Below are positions 1-7,929 of a stretch of 32,059 nt of DNA, in pieces; the stretch's first letter is position 1, and every line of letters begins with the position of its first letter. The stretch is from CAYPZL01 sp964415045. GTDB taxonomy: Bacteria > Planctomycetota > Phycisphaerae > Sedimentisphaerales > Anaerobacaceae. The position numbers and the translations under genes are program-made. Location: assembly GCA_964415045.1 (NCBI GenBank), contig CAYPZL010000050.1:1-32059 (forward strand). Reading direction: 5' to 3'. The notes under the pieces are model-generated. The model was not told the origin of the DNA. It saw nothing but the letters and a program-made list of their open reading frames with translations, and did not search any database.

Positions 1-165
1 TGGACCTCCTGGGTCTGAGGGGGAAAACGCCACCAGTTCGTCGTGGAGCTGGCGGATGGTTTTCTTCTTGCCGATCCATCCGCAGACAGAGAGATTTCCC
101 TGGCCGCGTTGGCCATACAAGGTACAGCGAGAATTCTGACAGCATAGTTGATTCAGTGGTCTCAT
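1..165 (-). CDS. Transposase-like protein, N-terminal fragment (runs off left edge)
   Basis: A reading frame starts at ATG 165 behind a near-perfect Shine-Dalgarno (AAGGAGGTC at 172-179) and stays open to the window edge, giving 55 residues. Residues 8-26 (CCQNSRCTLYGQRGQGNLS) resemble the N-terminal zinc-finger-like segment of IS1-like and related transposases, which typically reads CPNPxCxxYGxxGxGN. The following GWIGKKKTIR also fits. The second cysteine pair usually expected after the RYRC-type segment is not seen: the frame continues as QLHDELVAFSPSD, so the copy may be diverged or decayed, or belong to another zinc-finger family. The strong ribosome site argues it is or was translated. 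Family assignment is from memory of motif shape only. Confidence 0.45.
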   Translation of the reverse strand, partial: MRPLNQLCCQNSRCTLYGQRGQGNLSVCGWIGKKKTIRQLHDELVAFSPSDPGGP

Positions 166-190
166 GGGCCGACCTCCTTGTCTATAAGTC

Positions 191-209
191 CAAGCGGGAC
201 ACCCGCTTG
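191..209 (-). other. Perfect hairpin in leader of transposase-like gene
   Basis: CAAGCGGG (191-198) and CCCGCTTG (202-209) form an 8-bp perfect stem with a 3-nt loop. It lies about 25 nt upstream of the ATG at 165. No T-run follows on either strand, so it is not an intrinsic terminator. A leader hairpin that limits translation of impinging transcripts is known for some insertion sequences; that role here is inference. Confidence 0.35.
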
Positions 210-294
210 CGCGCATACCAAAGAGAGCGGCAAAATACAGTTATTCAACTTTTTAGGGACACGAAGAAAAATCGCTTGATTTCCAGGACGGTTG

Positions 295-1059
295 CTACAG
301 GTTCATGGGGAGGCCGCGGTTTTGGAGGTGTTGTTTCATTTCGGTGATGGTGTAGTTTCCGAAGTGGGTGATGGAGGCCATTAGGACGGCGTCGGCACCG
401 CCGGTGACGATGGCGTCGTAGAGGTGGTCGAGGTTGCCGGCGCCGCCGGAGGCGATGACGGGGATATTGACCGCGTCGGAGACGGCCTTGTTCAGCTCGT
501 TGTCGTAGCCGGCCTGGGTGCCGTCGGCGTCCATGCTGGTCAGGAGGATTTCGCCGGCTCCCAGTTCTTCACCACGCCGGGCCCATTCCACGACGTCGAT
601 ATCGGTCGGCTCCGAGCCCGCCTTGACGCACACCTGCCAGTGGCCCGCCTTCGTCTTCGAACGCCGGGCGTCGATGGCGAGCACCACGCACTGGTTCCCG
701 AACCGTTGGGCTCCCTCGGCGATCAGGTCGGGGTTCTGCACCGCGGCGGTGTTGACCGAGACCTTCTCGGCGCCGCTGCGCAGCAGCTCGTCGATCTGCT
801 CGACGCTCTGGACGCCGCCGCCGACCGTGAACGGGATGAAGACGTTCTCGGCCACTTTCTCGACCATGTCCACGATGGTCTTGCGCGAGCGGATGGTGGC
901 GGTGATGTCCAGGAAGACCAGCTCGTCGGCCCCCATGTCACTGTATCGGGCCCCCAGCTCGACCGGGTCGCCGGCGTCACGGAGGTTCAGGAAGTTGACG
1001 CCCTTGACGACGCGGTTGTCCTTGACGTCGAGGCAGGGAATGATTCGTTTCGTCAGCAT
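295..1059 (-). CDS. hisF: Imidazole glycerol phosphate synthase, cyclase subunit HisF
   Basis: HisF converts PRFAR plus ammonia delivered by HisH into imidazole-glycerol phosphate and AICAR, the fifth step of histidine synthesis in the cytoplasm. The 254-aa product starts MLTKRIIPCLDVKDN, placing the first catalytic aspartate in CLDV. The second is in the AIDARR segment. Phosphate-binding glycine stretches VGGG and ASGGAG are present and the length is normal for this (beta/alpha)8 barrel. ATG 1059 is preferred over the upstream in-frame start at 1080 because it gives the canonical N-terminus. It overlaps the hisH stop by 7 nt (ATGCTGA), a typical arrangement for translational coupling of the two subunits. 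Confidence 0.97.
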   Translation of the reverse strand: MLTKRIIPCLDVKDNRVVKGVNFLNLRDAGDPVELGARYSDMGADELVFLDITATIRSRKTIVDMVEKVAENVFIPFTVGGGVQSVEQIDELLRSGAEKVSVNTAAVQNPDLIAEGAQRFGNQCVVLAIDARRSKTKAGHWQVCVKAGSEPTDIDVVEWARRGEELGAGEILLTSMDADGTQAGYDNELNKAVSDAVNIPVIASGGAGNLDHLYDAIVTGGADAVLMASITHFGNYTITEMKQHLQNRGLPMNL

Positions 1060-1670
1060 GTCGCAGATTTCCGACCGCAAATATCGTAGAAGTTCCGCAG
1101 CACGTGCAGGCCCTGTTTGCCGCTCTTTTCCGGGTGAAACTGCACCCCATAGACGTTGGCCTTCTGCACGGCGGCGGTCAATTGAAAACCGTAGTCCGTG
1201 TAGGCGATTGTCGCCTGCTCGTCGCTGACCCGGGCGTGGTACGAGTGGGCGAAATAGAAATGCTTTTCCGGCCCCAGGCCCGCGAACAGGTCCACATTCT
1301 CGGGCAGCCCCACGAGGTTCCAGCCCATGTGGGGGACGACCTGGTCGGTGGGCAGGGCGGTGACGTTGCCGGCGACCAGTCCCAGGCCCTGATGCGGGCC
1401 GTATTCGCTGCTTTGCTCGAAGAGCATCTGGAAGCCGACGCAGATGCCCAGGATAGGCTTGCCGGCCGCGACCGCCCGCGTGACCGGCTCGGCCGCCACG
1501 CCCAGGGCCTCCATGGCGTAGCCGAAGGCCGCCACGCCGGGCAGGACCAGGCCCGTGGCCTTCGCAATGGCCCTGGAATCCCGGCTCAGCTCCACCGGGC
1601 AGCCGATGTGCCGGAACGCGTTGCAGACGCTCTTGACGTTTCCCACGTTGTAATCGATGACGACAATCAT
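1053..1670 (-). CDS. hisH: Imidazole glycerol phosphate synthase, glutaminase subunit HisH
   Basis: Class I glutamine amidotransferase subunit that hydrolyses glutamine and channels ammonia to HisF. The 205-aa product begins MIVVIDYNVGNVKSV. The nucleophile cysteine lies in GICVGFQMLF (family consensus GICLGMQ), and the His/Glu of the triad are in YGVQFHPEKSG, so all three catalytic residues are present. The start is ATG 1670; the open frame extends to 1781, but the added N-terminus does not match the family. It is the first gene of the hisH-hisF pair. hisG lies 13 kb away, so histidine genes are dispersed. Upstream lies a perfect inverted repeat at 1707-1721. Confidence 0.96.
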   Translation of the reverse strand: MIVVIDYNVGNVKSVCNAFRHIGCPVELSRDSRAIAKATGLVLPGVAAFGYAMEALGVAAEPVTRAVAAGKPILGICVGFQMLFEQSSEYGPHQGLGLVAGNVTALPTDQVVPHMGWNLVGLPENVDLFAGLGPEKHFYFAHSYHARVSDEQATIAYTDYGFQLTAAVQKANVYGVQFHPEKSGKQGLHVLRNFYDICGRKSATC

Positions 1671-1706
1671 CCGGGCAGTGTAGCCCCCTTTCTTCGGCAG
1701 CGTCAA

Positions 1707-1721
1707 ATCAGAATATCTGAT
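1707..1721. promoter_or_regulatory. Palindrome ATCAGA-ATA-TCTGAT upstream of hisH
   Basis: A perfect 6-bp inverted repeat with a 3-nt centre lies 37 nt upstream of the hisH start, inside the 217-bp divergent hisH/glmS intergenic region. On the minus strand its centre contains a weak -10-like TATTCT. It could be an operator for hisHF. No known regulator is recognised. Confidence 0.3.
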
Positions 1722-1887
1722 ACGTTGTGTAAGCAAAAATGATTTGCCGTTCTTTCTGTGCTGCCCTACGATGAAAAGCACCCCAGCGTTTCTCGGAAGG
1801 TCCGTTTTTCTTCATTTCTAGTTGAGTTTGCGGTCTTGATGGCCGATTGAACAACGTGCTTTGGAAACGGAAATTGGGAAGGTGCCT

Positions 1888-3747
1888 ATGTGTGGTATCG
1901 TAGCCTATCTGGGGAAGAAGGCGGCTCAGCCGATCCTGATCGAGGGGTTGAAGCGCCTGGAATATCGCGGGTACGATTCGGCCGGGGTGGCCCTGCTGGG
2001 CAGCGGCGCGATCAGCGTCAAGAAGACCAGCGGCCGGATCAGCGCTCTCGAGCAGGTTCTGGACGGCCCGGGCGGCGACGAGACCCTGGGCATCGGACAC
2101 ACCCGGTGGGCCACCCACGGTCGGCCCAACACGGTCAACGCCCATCCCCACGCCGACTACACCGGCAGGATCGCGGTCGTACACAACGGCATCATCGAAA
2201 ATTACGGCACGTTGCGGACCTGGCTTCGGGGTGAGGGCGTCGCGTTTGCCAGCGAGACCGACACCGAGGTCATCGCCAACCTGATCGGTTATCTCTACGC
2301 CAACGAAGCCGAACCCGATGAAGGTGACGCGCCGCGCGCCTTCGAGTGGGCGGTGCAACAGGCCTTGCAGAAGCTTCACGGAACGTTCGGCCTGGCGATC
2401 CTCTGCAGCGATTGCCCCGGCACCCTGATCGGCGCCAAGCGCGGCAGCCCCCTGATCCTGGGCGTGGGCGACAGCGAGTACATCCTGGCCTCGGACGCCG
2501 CGGCCATCGTCGAGCATACCACGCAGGCGATCTACCTCTCGGACAACGAGATGGTCATGGTCGGCCCCGATGGATTCCATACAAAGACGATGGACAACGT
2601 CGTCGTGACGAAGGACCTCAGGGAGATCGAGTTCTCGCTCGAACAGATCGAGCTGGGCGGTTTCGAGCATCATATGCTCAAGGAGGTCTTCGAGCAGCCC
2701 GAATCGCTGCACACCTGCATGGGCGGCCGGGTCGACACGCACAACGGCAGGATCAAGCTGGGCGGCATCGCCGAGCATCTGCGCGAGCTGACGCGGGCGC
2801 GGCAGGTGATCTTCACGGCCTGCGGCACGGCGTTCCACGCCGGACTCGTGGGCGAGTTCCTCCTGGAGCAACTGGCCCGCATTCCGGCCGAGACCGAATA
2901 CGCCAGTGAGTTTCGCTATCGCAATCCCATCATCGGCGACCGGGCCGTGGTCGTGGCCATCAGCCAGTCCGGGGAAACCGCCGACACCCTGGCGGCCGTG
3001 GAGCAGGCCAAAGAACGCGGCGCGACCGTGCTGGGAATTGTCAACGTCGTCGGCTCGACGATTGCCCGGACCACCGACGCCGGGATCTACCTCCACGTGG
3101 GCCCGGAGATCGGCGTGGCCAGCACCAAGGCCTTCACCGCCCAGGTGGCCGTGCTGACGATGCTGGCGATCGAGCTGGGCCGCCGGCGGCACATCCGCAG
3201 CGATGAGGCGGCCTGGACCATCGAGGCCCTGGCGGTGGTGCCCGACAAGATCGCTCAAATCCTGCGGCAGTCCGACCACATCCGAGAGATCGCCGCGGCC
3301 AATATCGAGAAGGAGAACTGGCTGTTTCTGGGCCGGGGGATCAATTATCCCGTCGCGCTCGAAGGAGCGCTGAAGCTCAAGGAAATCAGCTACATTCACG
3401 CCGAGGGTCTGCCGGCGGCCGAGATGAAGCACGGGCCCATCGCGCTGATCGCCGACGGGATGCCGGCGGTGTTCATCGCCACCGCCGGGCCGCAGTACGA
3501 CAAGATCATGGGCAACATCGAAGAGGTCCGTGCCCGCGGCGGCAAGGTCATCGTCGTGGCCACCGAGGGCGACACCGAGATCGCCCGGCACGCCGATCAT
3601 CTGATCGCCATCCCGGATATGCCGGAACTGTTCCAGCCGTTGCTCACCGTCATTCCCCTGCAATTGCTGGCGTATCACGCCGCCGTGCTTCGCGGCCACG
3701 ACGTCGATAAGCCCCGCAACCTTGCCAAAAGCGTGACCGTCGAGTAG
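1888..3747 (+). CDS. glmS: Glutamine--fructose-6-phosphate aminotransferase (isomerizing)
   Basis: GlmS makes glucosamine-6-phosphate from fructose-6-phosphate and glutamine, the entry to peptidoglycan and lipid A precursors. The 619-aa product starts MCGIVAYLG, so Cys2 becomes the N-terminal nucleophile after Met removal; this fixes the start at ATG 1888 rather than the longer frame at 1861. A ribosome site GGGAAGG lies just upstream. The glutaminase domain shows GHTRWATHG and HNGIIENY. The SIS domains show CGTAFHAG, SQSGETADT, STKAFTAQ and EGALKLKEISYIHAEG. The C-terminus KSVTVE matches the conserved tail. E. coli GlmS is 609 aa. No glmS ribozyme is recognisable in the leader. Confidence 0.98.
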   Translation: MCGIVAYLGKKAAQPILIEGLKRLEYRGYDSAGVALLGSGAISVKKTSGRISALEQVLDGPGGDETLGIGHTRWATHGRPNTVNAHPHADYTGRIAVVHNGIIENYGTLRTWLRGEGVAFASETDTEVIANLIGYLYANEAEPDEGDAPRAFEWAVQQALQKLHGTFGLAILCSDCPGTLIGAKRGSPLILGVGDSEYILASDAAAIVEHTTQAIYLSDNEMVMVGPDGFHTKTMDNVVVTKDLREIEFSLEQIELGGFEHHMLKEVFEQPESLHTCMGGRVDTHNGRIKLGGIAEHLRELTRARQVIFTACGTAFHAGLVGEFLLEQLARIPAETEYASEFRYRNPIIGDRAVVVAISQSGETADTLAAVEQAKERGATVLGIVNVVGSTIARTTDAGIYLHVGPEIGVASTKAFTAQVAVLTMLAIELGRRRHIRSDEAAWTIEALAVVPDKIAQILRQSDHIREIAAANIEKENWLFLGRGINYPVALEGALKLKEISYIHAEGLPAAEMKHGPIALIADGMPAVFIATAGPQYDKIMGNIEEVRARGGKVIVVATEGDTEIARHADHLIAIPDMPELFQPLLTVIPLQLLAYHAAVLRGHDVDKPRNLAKSVTVE

Positions 3748-3784
3748 TCTTGTCTTCCGTCGATACGATCGAAAGGCATGGTTT

Positions 3785-4513
3785 ATGCGCGTGCGCGAAA
3801 ACGAAAAACCCAACGGGGTCTCATCTGCGGGATTCACCCTCGTCGAGCTGCTGGTCGTTCTGGCAGTGGTCGCCGTCCTGCTGTCCATTCTGATTCCCTC
3901 GCTGCGCAAGGCGCGGGTGACCGCGTTTCGCGCCGGCTGCGCGAGCAATCTGCGGCAGATCAACCTGGGGTTGAACATGTACCTCGACGACAGCGACGGC
4001 ATCTATCCGTGCGCCGAGGACCCCGTCTCGGTCGAGCCGGTCTACTGGCTGTGGATGGGGCGGGGCTGGCGCCCCTTCGTGCGTCCGTATCTCGGCGGCT
4101 CCCTCGACGCTCGCGACCCCTCGGTACTGCTGTGCCCCGAGGACCGCAGCGACCCGGCCATGTACGAATCGACCAGCTACGCCTATTCCATGGCCTTCTA
4201 CCACAGCCCCGACCAGATCGACGCCATGAGCGACAAGGCCGATACGTACACCAATCCCCGGCCCTCCATCGGCCGGAGACGCGACGACGTGGCGACCCCG
4301 GCGGCAAAAATCCTCCTGGGCGAGTGGTTCAGCAACCATTTTTCCCTCGACGACGAGCAGGGGTGGTGGAACTGGCAGGGGGCGCGGAATTTCCTCTTCG
4401 CCGACGGCCACGGCGCCTTTCTCAAGGCTACGCAGATTCTGCCCGCCCGCGACAACCTACCCGACGCCAACCTCACCATCGGCGGCATCAAGGGCCGTGA
4501 CATCGCGCCGTAG
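3785..4513 (+). CDS. Prepilin-like protein with N-terminal methylation motif (DUF1559-like)
   Basis: 242 aa. After a short polar leader comes GFTLVELLVVLAVVAVLL, the class III signal cleaved before Phe by prepilin peptidase, with Glu at position 5 of the mature helix. The rest is a globular domain with CPEDRSDPAMY and a C-terminal NFLFADGHGAF. This type is hugely expanded in Planctomycetota and usually carries an HX9DG tail. Here FADG is kept but the histidine ten residues before the Asp is a Trp (position in WNWQGARNFLFADG), a deviation from the family. It lies 37 nt after glmS and may be cotranscribed with it. Function in planctomycetes (pseudopilin or surface fibre) is not established. Confidence 0.85.
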   Translation: MRVRENEKPNGVSSAGFTLVELLVVLAVVAVLLSILIPSLRKARVTAFRAGCASNLRQINLGLNMYLDDSDGIYPCAEDPVSVEPVYWLWMGRGWRPFVRPYLGGSLDARDPSVLLCPEDRSDPAMYESTSYAYSMAFYHSPDQIDAMSDKADTYTNPRPSIGRRRDDVATPAAKILLGEWFSNHFSLDDEQGWWNWQGARNFLFADGHGAFLKATQILPARDNLPDANLTIGGIKGRDIAP

Positions 4514-4539
4514 TGCTCGGTCCCAACTCATCAGAGGGT

Positions 4540-4566
4540 TGTCACGCTGAGCGAAGTGAAGCATCC
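4540..4566. repeat. Dispersed repeat, 'GCGAAGxGAAGCATC' type (copy A)
   Basis: TGTCACGCTGAGCGAAGTGA followed by AGCATC is one half of a short dispersed intergenic element. Related halves occur at 20203-20279 (both halves, inverted) and 31399-31426. Spurious translation of the element reads CHAERSEAS, a string commonly seen in false ORFs across bacterial genomes. Confidence 0.6.
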
Positions 4567-4655
4567 GGCCCGAGAAAGAGAAGTCAGCATTGGCACCAGA
4601 AGGGGCGTACGATAGCCAGATTTCTTTGCCGGGATATTTTCCCGGACACGCCTGT

Positions 4656-7316
4656 TCACGGGACCGGTTGGCGGTTTACGGTGAATGTCGCCCGGTCGCC
4701 GGTGCGGATCGTCACAGGTTCCTTGAATCGGGTCTCGCCGAGGTCGCGCAGGGCGAAGCTCGATAGGGTCAGGTCGCCATCGCCGACGGCGAGTTTAACT
4801 TTCATCTTGCCTCCGGAGCGCCGAAGCGTACAGGTGCCCCAGGCGTAGCCGTTGGACCAGAAATGGTTGCCCTCGTTGGCGGCGAAGGCCATGGATTTCT
4901 CCACGCCGGAGTAGTGGAATCCGGTCAGGGCCGGAACCGCGCCCCAGCTCGCCATGGCGCGGGCGTAGTGGTGCCCGCACTCAGCTTCGTCGAACGGGCT
5001 GCGCTTGCGTCCGTCGTAGCGGTCGCGGATGTTCCGGATGCATTTGAGCCCTTCATCCGTCTGGCCCTCGTAGAGCATCCCGACGGCGGCGGTGTACTCG
5101 AAGCCCGTCATGACCTCGGTGAAATAGGGGAACGGGTTCTTCGGCCGGTCTTTCGGATAGCTGGCCATCAGCAGGGCCGATTCGTCTCCCAGGGCGAAGC
5201 TCCGCATGCAGTTGAAATGGCCGTGGAGGCCGTTGCGGTAGTTGTACTTCATGATGGCGCCGAGCGTTCGCTTGACGTGGTCGGGCTCGACGAGGTAGCC
5301 CAGGCCGCAGACGTGGGCCATGTACTGGCCGACGAGCTGGTCCACGAGACAGCCGGCGCCGAGCTGGTAGTCCGGTTTCGTGGGGTCCTTGGCGCCCATG
5401 CCCACCAGCAGGCTGACGGCGATCTCGGATTCGTCTTTCGGGGGCTTGATGTGGTGCTCGTAGTATTCGCCGTTGAACAGGTTGGCGTCGATCCAGGTTC
5501 GGCCCTGCTGGAACAGCTTCCGGCACGTCGCGGCGAATGGTTCGTCCCCGACGTGGCGGGCCATTTCCTCGGCGGCGCGGAGCGCCCCGAGGTACCAGAT
5601 GCCCATCTGCGGATTCGGCCCGTAGTACTCGACGTCCATGGTGTTGTGCTGGCAGCCGTCCATGACGCCGTCCTTGTCGGCGTCCCAGCCGCCCGGGATC
5701 CAGCAAAACGCCACGGCCTTCTTCACGTGCGGCCACAGGGCCTTGAGCATCTCGTCGTCGCCGGAGAGCTGCCAGTCGCGGTACATCTTCATGATGCAGC
5801 CCATCTGGCCGTCAGCGGCGGCTTTGCCGAACTGTTGGGCCCGCTCTAACGGCAGGTTGACGCGGAAGCTCATCAGGCCCTCGGCGTTGGTGGCGTGGGC
5901 AAATTCCACTTCGCGCATTTTGCAGGCCAGCGAGCCGAACAGGAAGGCGGTCGCCTGCTCGTAGTTCCAGACGTGGGTGCAGGAGCCGTGACAGCAGCCT
6001 CTGGTGTTGCACGAGCCTTCATAGCCGTAGAACCGCCCGTCTTCGGTGCGAAAGCAGGTTTGCGTGCGAAGCGTGCTGATGTTGAACAACGCGGCCTCCT
6101 TGACCACTTCGGGCAGGTCGCTTTCGCAGAACGTCCGTACGAATCGGACCGTTTTCTCCTCGAGCGCATCGATCCGTGCGGCCGTCTTCTCAGCGACGTC
6201 CCAGGCGTCCTCGTACCGGGTCGTGTAGTAGTTGCCGATGCGGTCGCGATCGTTTCCCTTCGGCGTCCAGGTGATGCGATTGGGGAAGTGCCAGGCGATC
6301 AGAAACGTCACCGGCGCCGCCTGCCGGGGCGGGACGGTCACTTCGACCGCCAGAGAGGCCATCGGCGTGTCCTCTCCGGTCTCCGGGCGCGGTTCGAGCC
6401 GGCCGTCGGCGCTGAAGTCGTCCCAGAAATCCAGGGCCGAGCCGCCCCAGCCGCCGCGCACCCACGAGAGGCGGTGCGTGCTCTTGCCGTCGGCGGTCGT
6501 CGCCAGGGCGATGGTGCCCCATTGTTCGGCGGTCGGGGCGACGCCGTCCGAGGACATGAAAATGCCTCTGACGTGCTCGCTGCGGCGATACGCGTTGCGG
6601 TTGGCTTTGCTGCCGACGTAGACCGGGTCGCCTTTCCAGTCCTTCCTCTGGCCCGAGCCGTCGATGCCGATGAAGTTGGGCAGGGTGGCGCAGACGGAGG
6701 CCTCGATCGTCTCGCTGGTCTTGTTGCGCAGGACGTATCGCAGGATCGCTACCGGGATGCCGCTGGTTTCGGCGTCGGCCGGCACGAGCGGGTTGAACGC
6801 CTCGATTGTGACGTCGATGGGCATGTCCGCATCGGCCAGCATGACCTGCCCCAGGGGATAGGCGGCCGCGAAGCTGCATTGGCGAAAGCGGGGCAGGCCG
6901 TGATTCGGGGCCGTGCTGCCGTGGCTTTCCTCGTAAGCCGACGGTTCGAGCGGGCCCTCCAGCGCGCGGGTGCGCGTCCGGCCGTCCGGCGTCCGCGTGA
7001 AAACGACGAAAAACGGGCCGAAGGGGCCTCGCAAGGGCACAAAGCCCTTGGCCGGACGGTTCATGATCTCCCAGTCGCGCAGGTCGCCCCGGCCGCCGAG
7101 CGATACGGTCCCCGTCCCGATCCCCCCCAGCGGCAGGGCGATCCGGGCCAGATGCTCCTGGTCGTAGCGTTTCAGAACGGGCCAGCCCGCTTCCGCGCGG
7201 TTTTCGACCGGTGCCGGCCGGACCGTAACGCTTTCCCGGGCTAAGACCAGCCTGGGACCACAACTACAGCACATCAGCGCGAGCAACATCACACAACATG
7301 AGAAGTGGCGATTCAT
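4656..7316 (-). CDS. Secreted GH116-family glycoside hydrolase (GBA2-like beta-glucosidase)
   Basis: 886 aa with an N-terminal signal peptide (hydrophobic CVMLLALMCC; no clean lipobox). Residues 57-90 (ARIALPLGGIGTGTVSLGGR, then LRDWEI and NRP) match the N-terminal beta-sandwich of GH116/bile-acid beta-glucosidase proteins. The C-terminal half is an (alpha/alpha)6-type domain (DUF608). By motif comparison the likely nucleophile is E453 in HVWNYEQA and the acid/base is D561 in HNTMDVEYYG. GH116 enzymes are retaining glycosidases acting on beta-glucosides or beta-xylosides; the substrate here cannot be told. A ribosome site AGGAGG precedes the ATG. It is a single-gene unit, convergent with the prepilin-like gene. 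Probable role: periplasmic or extracellular polysaccharide or glycolipid degradation. Confidence 0.88.
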   Translation of the reverse strand: MNRHFSCCVMLLALMCCSCGPRLVLARESVTVRPAPVENRAEAGWPVLKRYDQEHLARIALPLGGIGTGTVSLGGRGDLRDWEIMNRPAKGFVPLRGPFGPFFVVFTRTPDGRTRTRALEGPLEPSAYEESHGSTAPNHGLPRFRQCSFAAAYPLGQVMLADADMPIDVTIEAFNPLVPADAETSGIPVAILRYVLRNKTSETIEASVCATLPNFIGIDGSGQRKDWKGDPVYVGSKANRNAYRRSEHVRGIFMSSDGVAPTAEQWGTIALATTADGKSTHRLSWVRGGWGGSALDFWDDFSADGRLEPRPETGEDTPMASLAVEVTVPPRQAAPVTFLIAWHFPNRITWTPKGNDRDRIGNYYTTRYEDAWDVAEKTAARIDALEEKTVRFVRTFCESDLPEVVKEAALFNISTLRTQTCFRTEDGRFYGYEGSCNTRGCCHGSCTHVWNYEQATAFLFGSLACKMREVEFAHATNAEGLMSFRVNLPLERAQQFGKAAADGQMGCIMKMYRDWQLSGDDEMLKALWPHVKKAVAFCWIPGGWDADKDGVMDGCQHNTMDVEYYGPNPQMGIWYLGALRAAEEMARHVGDEPFAATCRKLFQQGRTWIDANLFNGEYYEHHIKPPKDESEIAVSLLVGMGAKDPTKPDYQLGAGCLVDQLVGQYMAHVCGLGYLVEPDHVKRTLGAIMKYNYRNGLHGHFNCMRSFALGDESALLMASYPKDRPKNPFPYFTEVMTGFEYTAAVGMLYEGQTDEGLKCIRNIRDRYDGRKRSPFDEAECGHHYARAMASWGAVPALTGFHYSGVEKSMAFAANEGNHFWSNGYAWGTCTLRRSGGKMKVKLAVGDGDLTLSSFALRDLGETRFKEPVTIRTGDRATFTVNRQPVP

Positions 7317-7471
7317 GGCAGCCTCCTGATTTCATGCGACAGTAGCAGATGCACGATCACTCGCCCCGGAATATAGCGCGCCGACGCCTCCGTGGCAACG
7401 CTGATGGCGGAAACCGGCCCCGAATGCCGATCCCGGACCAGCCCTCCGGCCGAAACCGCACGCACACCGGC

Positions 7472-7636
7472 GAATTGGGTTCGTTTGGCGCCCAGCGCCT
7501 CCGACCCTCCGGCTCTTCACCGCAAAGGCACAGAGGATGCAGAGTAGGATGTATAACTTCTTCGTATAGAAGCATTTACGTTTACCTCCGTGCCGGCGCC
7601 AGATCCTTGCCGTCGGGGAATTGGGTTCGTTTGGCG
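7472..7636. repeat. Two direct copies of a 19-bp dispersed repeat (NEPNS/QTNPI type)
   Basis: GAATTGGGTTCGTTTGGCG occurs exactly at 7472-7490 and again at 7618-7636, 146 bp apart. Read on the minus strand it encodes NEPNS or QTNPI depending on frame. I recall such peptide strings from spurious ORFs in Phycisphaerae genomes, which is one of the reasons for the taxonomic guess. Function unknown. Confidence 0.7.
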
Positions 7637-7879
7637 CGGATCGCTCTTGTCGGGCTTCCGGGGCGCGGGGTGCCTTGTCGCTCCGCGCCGAGTCGCCGAG
7701 GACACGGAGTACGACGCTCGACTCTCTCGGGTCAGTGGCTCGCGGATCGCTCGATCTTTGTGATGGAACTTTCATAGTCTCAGATTCATGCCTTGTCGCA
7801 TTTGTTGCTCAATATACAAACCGTACAGTGGGCCGTCAAGGGGAAATTCTTGACGACGGTGGAAAAGTAGGGGGAGAAG

Positions 7880-7906
7880 GTGTGAAGGGTGTGAAGGGTG
7901 TGAAGG
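7880..7906. repeat. 9-bp tandem repeat GTGTGAAGG x3
   Basis: Three perfect head-to-tail copies of GTGTGAAGG, 23 bp beyond the dapB stop codon. The same 9-mer in reverse complement forms a second array at 31442-31477. Confidence 0.85.
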
Positions 7907-7929
7907 GTGGGGAGGGGTTGCCGGGGCGT

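Larger units (their letters stand above)
7317..7929. other. Repeat-rich intergenic region between GH116 gene and dapB
   Basis: No convincing gene. Open frames here have poor codon character and are formed by repeats. Contents: the 19-bp repeat copies at 7472 and 7618; two degenerate copies of a 'cxccGCAaAGGCaCAGAGGa' repeat near 7518 and 7688; and a 9-bp tandem array at 7880-7906. The promoter of the GH116 gene should lie in the first 100 bp, but I see no clear -35/-10 pair. Confidence 0.6.

Noticed and set aside
424..1228. Long plus-strand open frames opposite hisF and hisH
   Set aside because: They are antisense shadows of two well-supported genes in GC-rich DNA; their translations have no recognisable domains.
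1671..1887. glmS ribozyme in the glmS leader
   Set aside because: The 217-bp region lacks the long conserved ribozyme core and is divergently shared with hisH.
1708..4002. 764-aa minus-strand open frame over glmS
   Set aside because: Shadow of glmS. The glmS frame has all catalytic motifs, while this one is His/Asp/Gly-rich without domains.
4629..4645. CCGGGA-TATTT-TCCCGG hairpin after the GH116 gene as a terminator
   Set aside because: The stem is real, but no T-run follows on either strand, so an intrinsic terminator cannot be claimed.
7332..7775. 147-aa minus-strand frame between GH116 and dapB
   Set aside because: Built from dispersed repeats (NEPNS, QTNPI, ILCILCAFAVKS strings), with no start context or family.
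7880..7906. CRISPR array
   Set aside because: The 9-bp units are contiguous without spacers; no array with 25-40 bp repeats and unique spacers was seen anywhere.
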